A stretch of DNA of 64,000 nt from Tropicimonas sp. IMCC34011 (lineage in GTDB: Bacteria > Pseudomonadota > Alphaproteobacteria > Rhodobacterales > Rhodobacteraceae), in assembly GCF_003390865.1 (NCBI RefSeq), contig NZ_QMEJ01000004.1, positions 248,001 through 312,000 on the forward strand, read 5' to 3'. A program made the position numbers and the translations under genes. The notes under the pieces were generated by a model. The model worked only from the letters and a program-made list of their open reading frames with translations, did not search any database and was not told the origin of the DNA. This document shows, piece after piece, positions 25,777 through 35,009 of this stretch (the first letter of the stretch is position 1; every line of letters starts with the position of its first letter).

Positions 25777-26926
25777 TGGAGAAACTCGAATCGGTGTCGA
25801 GGAACCGCTCACCCCGGAACGAGGTGAACTCCGGTGGTGTCTGTGTCAGCCCGCTGACCCATGGACCAAGAAGTTCGGCATGGGATGCCGCCAGAGTGAC
25901 GCCGCTATGGCTCGACACGACGTAGCCACCGGGAAAGCGCTCGGACTCCTGGTAGATCGGATAGCCGTCCGGGGTCAGCGGTCGCAGCGCGCCCCAGGCT
26001 CGCACCAACTTGGCATCGGCCAGGGCGGGGAACGTCTCCACGCCCCGCCGGACCAGCCATTCGATCTTGTCCGAGGTGGTCCCGTCGTCGACTCCGGTAT
26101 CCTCGGCTGTCGAGCCCAATTGCACCGATCCTTCCTTGGTCTGGCGGCACTTGTTGGTCGGATAATGCAGGAAAGGTTGCAGGCGCTCGGTGATCAGGAC
26201 TTGGCCCCGGGTCGGCAAGACCGGGGCATGAATATCCAGATGCGATGCGAGGCTTGCGTTCCCGAGCCCCGCGGCCAGAACGATGCGATCGCCGGACCAG
26301 CGGGTTCCGTCATCGGCAACTGCGACGAACCGGCCATCGGGTGCGTCGTGTTGAATATCCGTGACAGTGACGCCGTTCACCACCCGTGCGCCGAGCTGGT
26401 TTAACCCCATATGCAGCGCACGCAACAGCATTAGTGGATTCGCGTGCCCGTCCAGTGGGCAAAAGCTGCCACCGACAACAGCATCTCCGATTCCGGGCAG
26501 GTAATTTCGCAAATCGGACCGGTCGAGAATCTCGAACGGCACCTTCGTACCATTCTTATTGATCCCCTCCAGCGCCGTTGCGCGCTTCTCGACCTCAGCC
26601 TCGCTGAAGCCAAGCCAGAACCCCCCGGGATTTTCCAAACCGGAATCGACCCCGGTCCTATTCAGCAATTCTTCCTGAAATTCCGGCCACAGCCTTAACC
26701 CCTGCAATGTCCAGTCAACATAAGGCGGCATGGTCGTGCCCTTCCCGTGCACCCAGACCAGTCCAAAATTCCCGCGCGAGGCTCGTAATGCATTGTCACC
26801 TTGATCAAGGATTGTCACCTCAGCGCCAGCCTTGGCGGCGCCATACCCGATCGCCGCCCCCAGCAGCCCGCCACCGACTATCGTCAAACGTTTTTCTCGG
26901 TGTGTGTACATATCGGTCCGCTGCAT
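25766..26926 (-). CDS. DAO-type FAD-dependent oxidoreductase (HcnC/OoxB type)
   Basis: This glycine oxidase/D-amino-acid dehydrogenase-like flavoprotein is the catalytic subunit of the three-part dehydrogenase. The FAD motif LTIVGGGLLGAAIGYGAAKAG is near the N-terminus, with GRFVAVADDGTRWSGDRIVLAAG mid-protein and RAWGALRPLTPDGYPIYQ and GGYVVSSHSGVTLAASHAEL as conserved C-terminal FAD contacts. The ATG at 26926 is preceded by TTGGAAGAC, a plausible ribosome-binding site. It is the first gene of the three-gene block. Oxidation of a secondary amine by this class gives an imine, consistent with a RidA gene nearby. Confidence 0.87.
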   Translation of the reverse strand: MQRTDMYTHREKRLTIVGGGLLGAAIGYGAAKAGAEVTILDQGDNALRASRGNFGLVWVHGKGTTMPPYVDWTLQGLRLWPEFQEELLNRTGVDSGLENPGGFWLGFSEAEVEKRATALEGINKNGTKVPFEILDRSDLRNYLPGIGDAVVGGSFCPLDGHANPLMLLRALHMGLNQLGARVVNGVTVTDIQHDAPDGRFVAVADDGTRWSGDRIVLAAGLGNASLASHLDIHAPVLPTRGQVLITERLQPFLHYPTNKCRQTKEGSVQLGSTAEDTGVDDGTTSDKIEWLVRRGVETFPALADAKLVRAWGALRPLTPDGYPIYQESERFPGGYVVSSHSGVTLAASHAELLGPWVSGLTQTPPEFTSFRGERFLDTDSSFSNGY

Positions 26927-27556
26927 TTCGTCTTCCAAGGCTGCCCCGAGGCATCCATCAAGCGCATGTCGAGAAGCTAAGGTTATCCCCGTTCAACGGA
27001 AACGACCCACTGCTTTCCCGGCCGGTTTCGCCTAGCGAAGCTCGCCGGTTCACTAGAGCTTTTCGGGACCGTAGAGGCGGCCCAAAGGTGGAGCAAATAG
27101 ATATATATATGCGGCCCATGCAAAAGCGATATGCACCCATTGGCGCGGAATGAGGTATAGTCAAGCAACTGTTATATATTGCTTTTGGAGTCTCCATGGG
27201 ACGAAGCGCACCTCAGGATATGGAATCTTGCAGGACGGTCAGTAGTTTTGCGGAACCCCACCAGGCGCACGCACGCCCGGCAGTCTACAACCGAAAATGT
27301 CGGCTTGCGGGACCGGCCTGGCCGCCAGTGGTGACACCCTTGCCGACCTCGGATGAGACGACGCAACTCGCGGCGCCGACCGGCGCAAACGCCTTGCGCG
27401 GAAAAATGGTCGGATGCGCCCGAACTCTCAAACCGGGCGCGCCGCATGCGTTAAGTCAGATACCTGCGAGCGGCAGTTCGAAATGGGTCCGATGCATACG
27501 TCTTGGAATAGAAGAACGAGTTGCCGGTTTATTGCCAGGTTCGGAGTCGCCCTGAT
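26927..27556. other. 630-base divergent intergenic region with AT-rich core
   Basis: No convincing gene is seen here; the open frames present lack family features. The region around 27,095-27,185 is AT-rich (runs such as TAGATATATATATG and TTATATATTGC), unlike its surroundings, and contains CAAAAGC and GCTTTTG as an inverted pair. It separates the divergent dehydrogenase operon and MFS gene, and is the likely site of promoters and of LysR-regulator binding. This is inference from position and composition. Confidence 0.4.
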
Positions 27557-28873
27557 ATGCTCAAGGTATTAAGGAATCGAACGTTCCGCATCTTGTTTAT
27601 CGCCCAGATCGTTGCCCTTCTCGGCACCGGACTGATGACGATTGCGCTTGCGCTACTTGCGTACGACCTCGCCGAAGAAGGTGCCGGTCGGGTCCTTGGC
27701 ACTGTTCTGGCAATAAAGATGATTGCTTATGTTGTAATCTCTCCATTGAGTTCGGCTTTGACTGAAGGGCTGCCAGTCAGGATAACGCTGATCGTACTCG
27801 ACATAGTTCGCGCGGTAGCAGTTATTTTTCTGCCGTTCGTGACTGAAATCTGGCAGGTCTATGCAATGGTCCTGCTCCTCCAGGCAGCCTCCGCCGGATA
27901 CACACCTGCATTTCAGGCGGTCATCCCGGAAATCCTTCCGGATGAGGGGCAATATACCAGGGCGCTGTCCCTGTCGCGCCTCGCCTCGGACCTGGAAAGT
28001 GCGTTGAGCCCGTTGCTGGCCGCGCTGCTGCTCGTGGTGGTATCGTTCAACACCTTGTTTTTAGGTACGGCGCTCGGTTTCTTGGTTGCCGCACTTTGCA
28101 TCGGGTTGGTCGTTCTGCCGAAAACGCCGCCATCCGCGCCCGCGAAGTTTCTCGATCGGGCCACGAAAGGAATACGGATCTACTTCAAGACGCCGCGCCT
28201 GCGCGGAATGTTCGCACTGGGCTTCGCAGCTGCAGCGGCCGGTTCGATGGTGCTCGTCAACACTGTCGTGCTTGTTCAAGACCAATTCGGCCTTGGCGAG
28301 CAGTCAGTGGCTTTCGCTCTGGCCGCTTACGGTGGCGGATCCATGGCCGCGGCCTTGTCCCTGCCTCGGTTCCTGGACCGGTTAAGGGATCGCACCGTAA
28401 TGCTGTTGGGGGCCGGACTCCTGACTGCAGCCTGTATCATGGGAAGCCAACTTTTCACATATACAGCGCTCCTGGCGCTGTGGGTCGTCATCGGTATCGG
28501 GTTCGCGATGACCGTCCTGCCAGCGGGGCGCCTTATTCGCCGCTCTGCGAATGCCGCAGATCGGACGGGCCTTTTCGCCGCCCAGTTCGCAATATCCCAT
28601 TCTGTCTGGCTTCTCTGCTATCCGCTCGCCGGATCGATAGGCGCGGCCATTGGCGTCCAGTCTACCTTTTGGATCATGGCGGCAATTGCCTGTACCGGTC
28701 TACTCGTCGGATTGCTGCTTTGGCCCGCGCGTGATCCGGAGCAACTGAGACATTCCCACAGCGATCTGGACGCCGACGACCCGCACCTGATTGGTGCAAA
28801 GTATGTCCACGGCACCTACCACCATAGCCATCGTTACGTCATCGATCGCCACCACCCAAAGTGGCCGGGGTGA
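27557..28873 (+). CDS. MFS transporter with His-rich C-terminal tail
   Basis: This is a major-facilitator protein with about 12 hydrophobic segments, starting MLKVLRNRTFRILFIAQIVA (ATG at 27557). After the last membrane segment (ACTGLLVGLLLWPAR) a hydrophilic tail contains many histidines (HSHSDLDADDPHL and YHHSHRYVIDRHHPKWP). His-rich tails of this type occur in NreB/NrsD-like nickel or cobalt exporters and in other MFS proteins of proteobacteria. The substrate is not certain; divalent-metal export is the best guess. It lies between the dehydrogenase block and a LysR gene, both of the catabolic island. Confidence 0.8.
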   Translation: MLKVLRNRTFRILFIAQIVALLGTGLMTIALALLAYDLAEEGAGRVLGTVLAIKMIAYVVISPLSSALTEGLPVRITLIVLDIVRAVAVIFLPFVTEIWQVYAMVLLLQAASAGYTPAFQAVIPEILPDEGQYTRALSLSRLASDLESALSPLLAALLLVVVSFNTLFLGTALGFLVAALCIGLVVLPKTPPSAPAKFLDRATKGIRIYFKTPRLRGMFALGFAAAAAGSMVLVNTVVLVQDQFGLGEQSVAFALAAYGGGSMAAALSLPRFLDRLRDRTVMLLGAGLLTAACIMGSQLFTYTALLALWVVIGIGFAMTVLPAGRLIRRSANAADRTGLFAAQFAISHSVWLLCYPLAGSIGAAIGVQSTFWIMAAIACTGLLVGLLLWPARDPEQLRHSHSDLDADDPHLIGAKYVHGTYHHSHRYVIDRHHPKWPG

Positions 28874-28990
28874 GGGTCAGCCCAGGACGTCATGAGCTGG
28901 CAGTCCTCGGCTGCTTCAACGGCGGAGCTGTGGCGCAGCGACCACGATCCGTCTTATGATCGGGAGAAGGGAAAGAGGTCCACCAGCCCA

Positions 28991-29914
28991 ATGATCAAGC
29001 TCAGTCAGTTTGAGGCATTCAACGCCGTAATGCGCACCGGCTCCATGACCGCTGCGGCTGCTATGCTGCACACATCGCAACCAAATATCAGCCGGGCCAT
29101 CTCGAAACTGGAGACCGAGTCTGGACTCAAGCTCTTCGAACGCACCCCCGGAAAGCTCATACCGACCGCGGATGGACTTGCGCTGTTCCACGAGGTGCAG
29201 CGCAGCTTCGTCGGCTTGAACGAATTGACCGAGGCCGCGCATCGGATTCACCGGAGCGGCAGCGGCATCCTGCGGATCGGAGCAATCCAGACCCTGTCGC
29301 TTTCGCTGATCCCGCGAGCCCTGAAGCGGTTCACCGACACCTTTCCTCAGGTTCAGATCTCAGTACAGACGGCCCATTCAGACGTTCTGTCCCGCTGGGT
29401 TCGTGAGCATAGTTGCGATCTTGCGATCATTTCGAACATTTATTCCCACGAAGGTCTGGACAGCGAGACGCTTTATTCTGTCGAGGGCGTCTGCATCATG
29501 CATGAATCGCACGCCTTGGGTGCGAAAGAGGTCATTACACCAAAAGATCTGGTCGGCGAACGGTTCATCACCTACCCTAAAGGGGACCCGCCGCGAGCAG
29601 TGATGGACCGCATATTGCAGGATGCGGGCGCCAACGTATCGCGAGTCATCGAGACCTCCTACAGCTCGATCACCTGTTCCCTTGTGATGCAGAATGTCGG
29701 GTTGGCAATTGTTAACCCGTTCGTGGCGCGGGAATGCCTCCAAAACGGAGTTATCGCGAGACCATTTCGACCGGCGCCCCGCCACGATGCGATCATGATT
29801 TTTCCGGCCGGAAAGCCCGTGGGGCGGCCCGTGGAGGGCATCATCGATATTCTGCGAACACAGGTTGATGACGACCTGAACGCTACTGACGATTGGCTAA
29901 AGCCGAACCACTAG
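28991..29914 (+). CDS. LysR-family transcriptional regulator (opine-regulator-like)
   Basis: This 307-residue protein has the LysR winged helix at the N-terminus (MIKLSQFEAFNAVMRTGSMT, with SQPNISRAISKLETESG as recognition helix) and a periplasmic-binding-like effector domain (LRIGAIQTLSLSLIPRALKR onward). It resembles the NocR/OccR-type regulators of opine uptake genes in general pattern, but that is recall, not a search. The ATG at 28991 is preferred because it begins the HTH directly. It lies between the dehydrogenase and ABC-transporter gene groups, on the opposite strand, and is the obvious candidate regulator of both. Confidence 0.88.
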   Translation: MIKLSQFEAFNAVMRTGSMTAAAAMLHTSQPNISRAISKLETESGLKLFERTPGKLIPTADGLALFHEVQRSFVGLNELTEAAHRIHRSGSGILRIGAIQTLSLSLIPRALKRFTDTFPQVQISVQTAHSDVLSRWVREHSCDLAIISNIYSHEGLDSETLYSVEGVCIMHESHALGAKEVITPKDLVGERFITYPKGDPPRAVMDRILQDAGANVSRVIETSYSSITCSLVMQNVGLAIVNPFVARECLQNGVIARPFRPAPRHDAIMIFPAGKPVGRPVEGIIDILRTQVDDDLNATDDWLKPNH

Positions 29915-29990
29915 GCTAGTCGGCACTGCGAGGCCGTTTAGCGCAGGACCTGGTCGGGCGGAGGCTCTCACCCCCGCCCGCAGTCGATGG

Positions 29991-31070
29991 TCAGCCTTGA
30001 AGCCACTCGTTAAAACGCATTGTGGCTTCTTCCTGCCGCGGACCCCAAAATCCAAAATCCAGCAGAGCCATGTTCCGGATGTTATCCGGATGTGTCGGCA
30101 GGACCTTGGCCCGTTCGGGATCGACCAAGGCGATAGCATTCGGATTTGACGGCCCGGTGCCATAGATTTCCGCCGCCGCGGCCTGCCTGTCCGCACGACA
30201 GCAGAACTTGATGAAGTCGCGGATCTGGTCGGCCTTGGGGCTGCCGCTCGGAATCACCCATCCGTAGTTGTTGTAGAAGCTGCCGTCCCAGGTGATCGCG
30301 ACGGGAGCGCCGGCATCAATCACGTTCTGGGCGCGGCCATTGAACGTCGTGATCAGGTCGACCTCACCGGTCTGCAGCAGGGTCGGCGTCTGCGCGGAAG
30401 AAGCCCACCAGACATCAATGTCATCCCGGATCTCGTCCAGCTTGGCAAAAGCACGCTCCCACCCCGCTTCCTCCTGGAGAACGGTCGAGACCTCCTCGGG
30501 CGGGACCCCGTCCGCAACAAGGGCGATCGAAACCGTCTCTCGCGCGCTTTGACGCAGTCCCCGACGACCGGGGTGCCCTTCTACATCCCAGAAGTCGGCA
30601 TAGGTCATCTTCTTGTCAAAATGCTTCGAATTATAGGCGAGAATGAAGGCCGCGCTGGTTCCGCTGACGAAAGTTTCGGACTTCATCGACGGCATCACCT
30701 CTTCCGCAGGCCCCGTCAGATCAAGGGGCTCGAGATAGCCGTCCTCAGCCAAGGTCGCAGCGACGTCATGGGCAATGCCTTCGCAGAAGTCCCATTTGTA
30801 GGTCTGGGTTTCGACGACGGCCCTGACCTCGGCGAGCGGGTTCTCGCGGCGCTCCACCGGGATCACTTCGACGCCGGTCTCTTCGAAATACGGTTTGTAG
30901 TAGGCTTGCGTATACGCATCGTCGATTGCGCCGCCGCTGCCGCCGACGATCAGCCGATTGTCCTGGGCCCGGGCCGCACCTGTCCAGATCGCGGGCGCGG
31001 ACAGCAGTACAGCCGATCCCGTCATACCTTTCACGAACAGGCGTCTCGTGGTCTTGATCTGCTTTGACAT
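29991..31070 (-). CDS. ABC transporter substrate-binding protein (PotD-like), Tat-exported
   Basis: This 359-residue solute-binding protein resembles the spermidine/putrescine PotD group (RLIVGGSGGAIDDAYTQAYY; FCEGIAHDVAATLAEDGYLE; NYGWVIPSGSPKADQIRDF). The N-terminus TTRRLFVKGMTGSAVLLSAP is a twin-arginine signal, so it is exported folded. The ATG at 31070 has a GAGGGAAAA ribosome-binding site. It is the last gene of the unit RidA, ATPase, fused permease, binding protein. The likely ligand is a cationic amine or opine, judged from the catabolic neighbours. Confidence 0.88.
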   Translation of the reverse strand: MSKQIKTTRRLFVKGMTGSAVLLSAPAIWTGAARAQDNRLIVGGSGGAIDDAYTQAYYKPYFEETGVEVIPVERRENPLAEVRAVVETQTYKWDFCEGIAHDVAATLAEDGYLEPLDLTGPAEEVMPSMKSETFVSGTSAAFILAYNSKHFDKKMTYADFWDVEGHPGRRGLRQSARETVSIALVADGVPPEEVSTVLQEEAGWERAFAKLDEIRDDIDVWWASSAQTPTLLQTGEVDLITTFNGRAQNVIDAGAPVAITWDGSFYNNYGWVIPSGSPKADQIRDFIKFCCRADRQAAAAEIYGTGPSNPNAIALVDPERAKVLPTHPDNIRNMALLDFGFWGPRQEEATMRFNEWLQG

Positions 31071-31092
31071 CGTCTTTTTCCCTCTCTGTTGA

Positions 31093-32871
31093 TTATGTTC
31101 GTTTCTGCCCGGCAGACCGCCGGTTGAGCAGTTCTGATGCCACGACCACGAGGGCGACCACGGCAATGAGGATCGTCGAGACCGCCGCCAAGGTTGGGCT
31201 GACCGCAATATGCGCCTCGCTCCAAAGCTTCTTGGGAAGTGTCGATTGCAGTCCGCTGCTGACGAAGAGCGCGATCGCGATCTCGTCGAACGACCGCATG
31301 AAGGCGAAGAGGAAGGAAGTGACGAACCCCACCTTGATGAGTGGCAAGGTAATGCGGCGGAAGGCCGTCAGCGTGCTGGCCCCCAGCGTCCAGGCGGCCT
31401 GATCCAGACGGTGGTCGTAGTTCTGGAGGACCGCGATCAGGGTCAGCACCACGTAGGGCACCGCAATGACCGTATGGCCGGCAACCAGGCCGATATAGGT
31501 GCCGATCAGCTGCATCTCGGCGAAGAAGTAGAACAGCGCCAAGGCGATGATGATGTTGGGCACCACGAGCGGCATCAGGATATAGGGCAGGACAAGGCCC
31601 TTACCCTTGAACCTTGCGCGGTTGATCCCGAAGGCCGCTGGCACCCCGATCAGCATGGACAGGATCGCCGTTGCGAGCCCCACGACGATCGAGCGGATCG
31701 TCGCTTCGCGCCAGACCGGGTCGGTGAAGTACTCTTCGTACCACTGAAGCGAGAAGCCGCGCGGAGGCCATTCGACAAAGGCGCTCTCGGTGAACGACAC
31801 CGGGATCAGGAAGAACAGCGGCGCGGCCATGAACGTGAGGACGAGGCCGGCCACGACGTTCAGTGCAAACCGCCTCGACTGGCCGTCGGTCAGTTTTCGC
31901 TTCGGCATCAGGGCGCCCGTAATCCGGCTAAGCCAGACCGTCATGGTGCCCAATCCGGCGGTCGCGGCGCGCATCGCCGACCCGCTGGGCCCGCCACTCC
32001 CCTGCGCTCCCGTGATCGTTGCGATCCCCAGGAACTTGTCGAAGATCATGATGAAGATGATCGACAGGATCAGCACCATGACCGAGATCGCGGCGGCCAT
32101 ACCCCAATTATAGAGCACGTCGATCTGCTCGATGATCTCGAGAGCGATCATCCGCTCCGAGGGCGAGCCGAGAAGCGTGGGATGCACGAAGATGCCGATG
32201 GACACGATGAAGGTGACCAGGGCGGCTGAGGCGACACCTGGGAAGGAGATCGGAAAATAGATCCGCCAGAAGGCGTTCCCGGGCTCGGCGCCCAGTGTCG
32301 CCGCGGCGAGTTCAAGCTTCCGATCGATGTTCTGCATCGTCGAGTACATGGACAGGACCGCGATCGGCATCAGAGCATGGGTCATGGCGACGACGACGCT
32401 GAAGACCGTGAACAACATCTCGACCGGCACCTCGACGAGACCGATTGAAACAAGTCCGGAATTGATGACGCCGTTGCGGCCGAACAGAACGATCCACGCG
32501 AAGGCCCGGACAAGGACGCTGGTCCAGAGCGGTAGCAGCACAATCAGCATGAGGGCGTTCGTGCTGCCCTTCCGAGCCGTCGCCAGAAGATAGGCCACCG
32601 GGTAGGACAGCAGGATGGTGAAGAGCGTAGTCCATCCGCTGATCTTCAGCGTCGTCAGCATCACCTGGATGTTGTAGCCGCGGAACAGCTCGATGTAGTT
32701 CGTCCAACTCAGGACGCCGTCACGGTCGGTCACGCTCACCGCAAGGATGGAGAAGACCGGGTAGATGAAAAATACTGCAAGGAAGGCGAAGATCGGGAGC
32801 AGCAACAGCGGTGCGCCCAGCTTGGTCTTGCGCTTCGCGGTCCGCCCGCGGGGTGCCACGGCCGCCGTCAT
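31093..32871 (-). CDS. ABC transporter permease, fused PotB-PotC type
   Basis: This single chain of 592 residues holds both permease modules of a spermidine/putrescine-type importer. The first half begins LLLLPIFAFLAVFFIYPVFS and has its EAA-type loop near LELAAATLGAEPGNAFWRI. The second half begins around FALNVVAGLVLTFMAAPLFF and has its EAA loop near LDQAAWTLGASTLTAFRRI. The ATG at 32871 overlaps the ATPase stop by 4 bases; upstream in-frame starts would lie inside the ATPase gene. Most PotBC systems use two separate permeases. Confidence 0.87.
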   Translation of the reverse strand: MTAAVAPRGRTAKRKTKLGAPLLLLPIFAFLAVFFIYPVFSILAVSVTDRDGVLSWTNYIELFRGYNIQVMLTTLKISGWTTLFTILLSYPVAYLLATARKGSTNALMLIVLLPLWTSVLVRAFAWIVLFGRNGVINSGLVSIGLVEVPVEMLFTVFSVVVAMTHALMPIAVLSMYSTMQNIDRKLELAAATLGAEPGNAFWRIYFPISFPGVASAALVTFIVSIGIFVHPTLLGSPSERMIALEIIEQIDVLYNWGMAAAISVMVLILSIIFIMIFDKFLGIATITGAQGSGGPSGSAMRAATAGLGTMTVWLSRITGALMPKRKLTDGQSRRFALNVVAGLVLTFMAAPLFFLIPVSFTESAFVEWPPRGFSLQWYEEYFTDPVWREATIRSIVVGLATAILSMLIGVPAAFGINRARFKGKGLVLPYILMPLVVPNIIIALALFYFFAEMQLIGTYIGLVAGHTVIAVPYVVLTLIAVLQNYDHRLDQAAWTLGASTLTAFRRITLPLIKVGFVTSFLFAFMRSFDEIAIALFVSSGLQSTLPKKLWSEAHIAVSPTLAAVSTILIAVVALVVVASELLNRRSAGQKRT

Positions 32872-33980
32872 GTCATCTGCTCCCCGGCGAAGACCACGGA
32901 GTTCTCCGGCAGCCAGCTGACGTGGACGTTTGCGCCGTCCGGCAGCAACTGAGAACCGGGCGTCGTCAGCTCTACCGCAGTGACCTCGGTGCCATCGGCG
33001 AGGCGGACGAAATGTTCCGTCATGGTGCCAGTCATCACGCTGGCAATCACGGTTGCCGGCAAGGCGTTCGCGCCCGGGACCGGCTCGGAGGAGATGCGCA
33101 GATTCTGCGGTCTCATCATGCACAAGACGCTATCGCCCGTGGCCACTGATGTTGCAGGACGTTTAGCCTTGATGATCGAAGTGTCCTGCCATTTCAGTAC
33201 AATCTCGTCCCCCTCTTCGCCGGCGACATTGGCCCGAAGGAAGGTCGCGCCGCCGAGGAAGTCGCCCACGAAGCGGCTTACCGGCCTGTGGTAGAGGTCC
33301 GCCGGGCTACCAAGCTGGACGATGTGGCCGTCGCGCATGACGCAGACCCGGTCCGACATGGACATCGCTTCGCCCTGGTCGTGGGTCACGTAGAGGATGG
33401 TGGCGCCGAGCGCCTTGTGCATCGTCTTGATTTCCATTTGCATGGTGTCGCGCAGCTTCTTGTCCAAAGCGCCGAGCGGCTCGTCCATGAGGATGATCGA
33501 TGGGCCGTAGACGGCGCAGCGTGCCAGCGCGACACGTTGCTGTTGACCGCCCGACAGCTCGGTCGGCAGCCGCTCGCCCTTGTCTTCCAGGTCTACGATC
33601 TTCAGGAGCCGGGCGACGTTCTGTTCGATGTCGGAACTCGACATGCGCCGCATACGAAGGGGGAAGGCGATATTTTCCCGGACGGTAAGGTGCGGGAAAA
33701 GGGCATAGTTCTGGAAAACCACGCCGACGTCGCGCTTCTGAGGTTGCAGTTGGGTCGAAAGCTTTCCGTCGATCCAGATGTCGCCTCCGGAGGGCGCGGC
33801 AAGGCCTGCGACCATCATCAGCAAGGTCGTCTTGCCGGAGCCGGAGGGTCCGAGAAGCGTGAGAAACTCCCCGCTCTCGACTTCCAAGTTCGTGGGTTTC
33901 AGGGCGACCACTTCGCCATAGCGCTTTTCAAGTTCATGGACGCGGAGCTTGGCAGGAGTATCGGGGGTGCCGTTCATCAT
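32868..33980 (-). CDS. ABC transporter ATP-binding protein (PotA-like)
   Basis: This is the ATPase of the polyamine/opine-type importer. Walker A is LLGPSGSGKTTLLMMVAGL, the Q-loop is VVFQNYALFPHLTV, the signature is LSGGQQQRVALARC, Walker B is SIILMDEPLGALD, and the H-loop is ILYVTHDQGEAMSMSD. A C-terminal TOBE-like region follows (about 250-370), as in PotA/FbpC proteins. Its stop overlaps the permease start by 4 bases and it begins 4 bases after the RidA stop, so all are one operon. Confidence 0.95.
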   Translation of the reverse strand: MMNGTPDTPAKLRVHELEKRYGEVVALKPTNLEVESGEFLTLLGPSGSGKTTLLMMVAGLAAPSGGDIWIDGKLSTQLQPQKRDVGVVFQNYALFPHLTVRENIAFPLRMRRMSSSDIEQNVARLLKIVDLEDKGERLPTELSGGQQQRVALARCAVYGPSIILMDEPLGALDKKLRDTMQMEIKTMHKALGATILYVTHDQGEAMSMSDRVCVMRDGHIVQLGSPADLYHRPVSRFVGDFLGGATFLRANVAGEEGDEIVLKWQDTSIIKAKRPATSVATGDSVLCMMRPQNLRISSEPVPGANALPATVIASVMTGTMTEHFVRLADGTEVTAVELTTPGSQLLPDGANVHVSWLPENSVVFAGEQMT

Positions 33981-33983
33981 CTC

Positions 33984-34370
33984 TCAGTTTCCGCCGGCGA
34001 CATTATTTTCCGGCGGAAGCGCCGCGGTGACGATGAACTCGACGAGGACATCCGGCGCCCCCATCTCGCACTGGGCCGTTGCCCGGGTCGGAGCCGCGTT
34101 CGGCGCAGTCCAAGCATTCCAGACCTCGTTCATCTCGGCGAAGTCCCGGGTGATGTCCTTGATCCAGATCTGCGCCGTGAGCAGGCGGCTCTTGTCCGTC
34201 CCCGCCTCCGCGAGAAATTCCTCAACTTTCGCAAGAGCATCCCGGGTCTGCCCCGCGATCCCCTGAGAGCGATCGCTCGCCGTCATTCCGCCCACGAAGA
34301 CCATGCCGTTGTACACAACCGCCCGGCTACGCCTTGCGTCGGTTTCGATACGGCGAATTTGACCGTTCAT
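33984..34370 (-). CDS. ridA: RidA-family (YjgF/YER057c) protein
   Basis: This 128-residue RidA-fold protein hydrolyses reactive enamine/imine products of amino-acid-type oxidation. Landmarks are VVYNGMVFVGGMTASDRSQG, IAGQTRDALAKVEEFLAEAG, WIKDITRDFAEMNEVWNAW and RATAQCEMGAPDVLVEFIVTA. The family Arg (PTRATAQ) is present. It is the first gene of the ABC-transporter operon. Its likely role here is to clear the imine produced by the flavin dehydrogenase of the same island; that role is inference. Confidence 0.9.
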   Translation of the reverse strand: MNGQIRRIETDARRSRAVVYNGMVFVGGMTASDRSQGIAGQTRDALAKVEEFLAEAGTDKSRLLTAQIWIKDITRDFAEMNEVWNAWTAPNAAPTRATAQCEMGAPDVLVEFIVTAALPPENNVAGGN

Positions 34371-34754
34371 AAGATTTGTCCCTGTCTTTGAATTGTTGTT
34401 CGCACGGCAGTTGCGACCAGTTCACAAAGCGAGGTCCCGGATTGGACAATGCCGCTGATTTTCTTGACGATACGAACGGGGTCAGAGCCCGGCAAATATA
34501 AATGCTGATGGGGTATATACTATTCTGATATGCCACCTCTCTCCGCTGTCGGAGGCCTGTTTCGGACCGGCTTCACGCCGCGCGGTAGCGAGATTCGAGG
34601 CAGCGCGTCCCCCTCATGGGAGCCCTTTTCACCGGCATCACTGGAGGTTCCGAAGCCAAGATTTTCAGTCCCGAGGGCCGTCAGGTGACCGCCGCCCGCT
34701 ATGAGGCGTAAGGCTCCAGGATCGGGCCCCGCGGACCTGCCCGGCTTTTGCGGA

Positions 34755-34958
34755 GAGCGTTCAGCGCACTTTCCGGGCATTTCTCTCGCAGCAGCCGCGC
34801 CGGCCGGTGCCTCCCGACCTGGTGGCCTCATCGACAAGGTCACGATGCATGCGCGGGCTGCCATAGGTCTCGTTCGACAGCGAGAAGATGGTGCGGATAT
34901 GCGCCAGATCGACCATGTCCTGCCGCTGGCGGCGACAGGCCGGGCGGTCCTGCCAGAC
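34755..34958 (-). pseudogene. IS3-family transposase OrfB fragment (frameshifted)
   Basis: On the minus strand this stretch reads VWQDRPACRRQRQD, then LSNETYGSPRMHRDL, a region typical of IS3-family OrfB just before the DDE domain. It then shifts frame and continues as GHQVGRHRPARLLREK, also typical of IS3 OrfB. Only this N-terminal piece is left. The rest of the 34,371-35,009 gap holds no gene that I can support; an AT-rich stretch at about 34,490-34,530 may be promoter DNA of the RidA operon. The fragment marks an old insertion at the edge of the catabolic island. Confidence 0.7.
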
Positions 34959-35009
34959 GGAGAGCCTATAAAATCAAAACTGAATAGGCCGCCAGATCAG
35001 GGCTGACCT

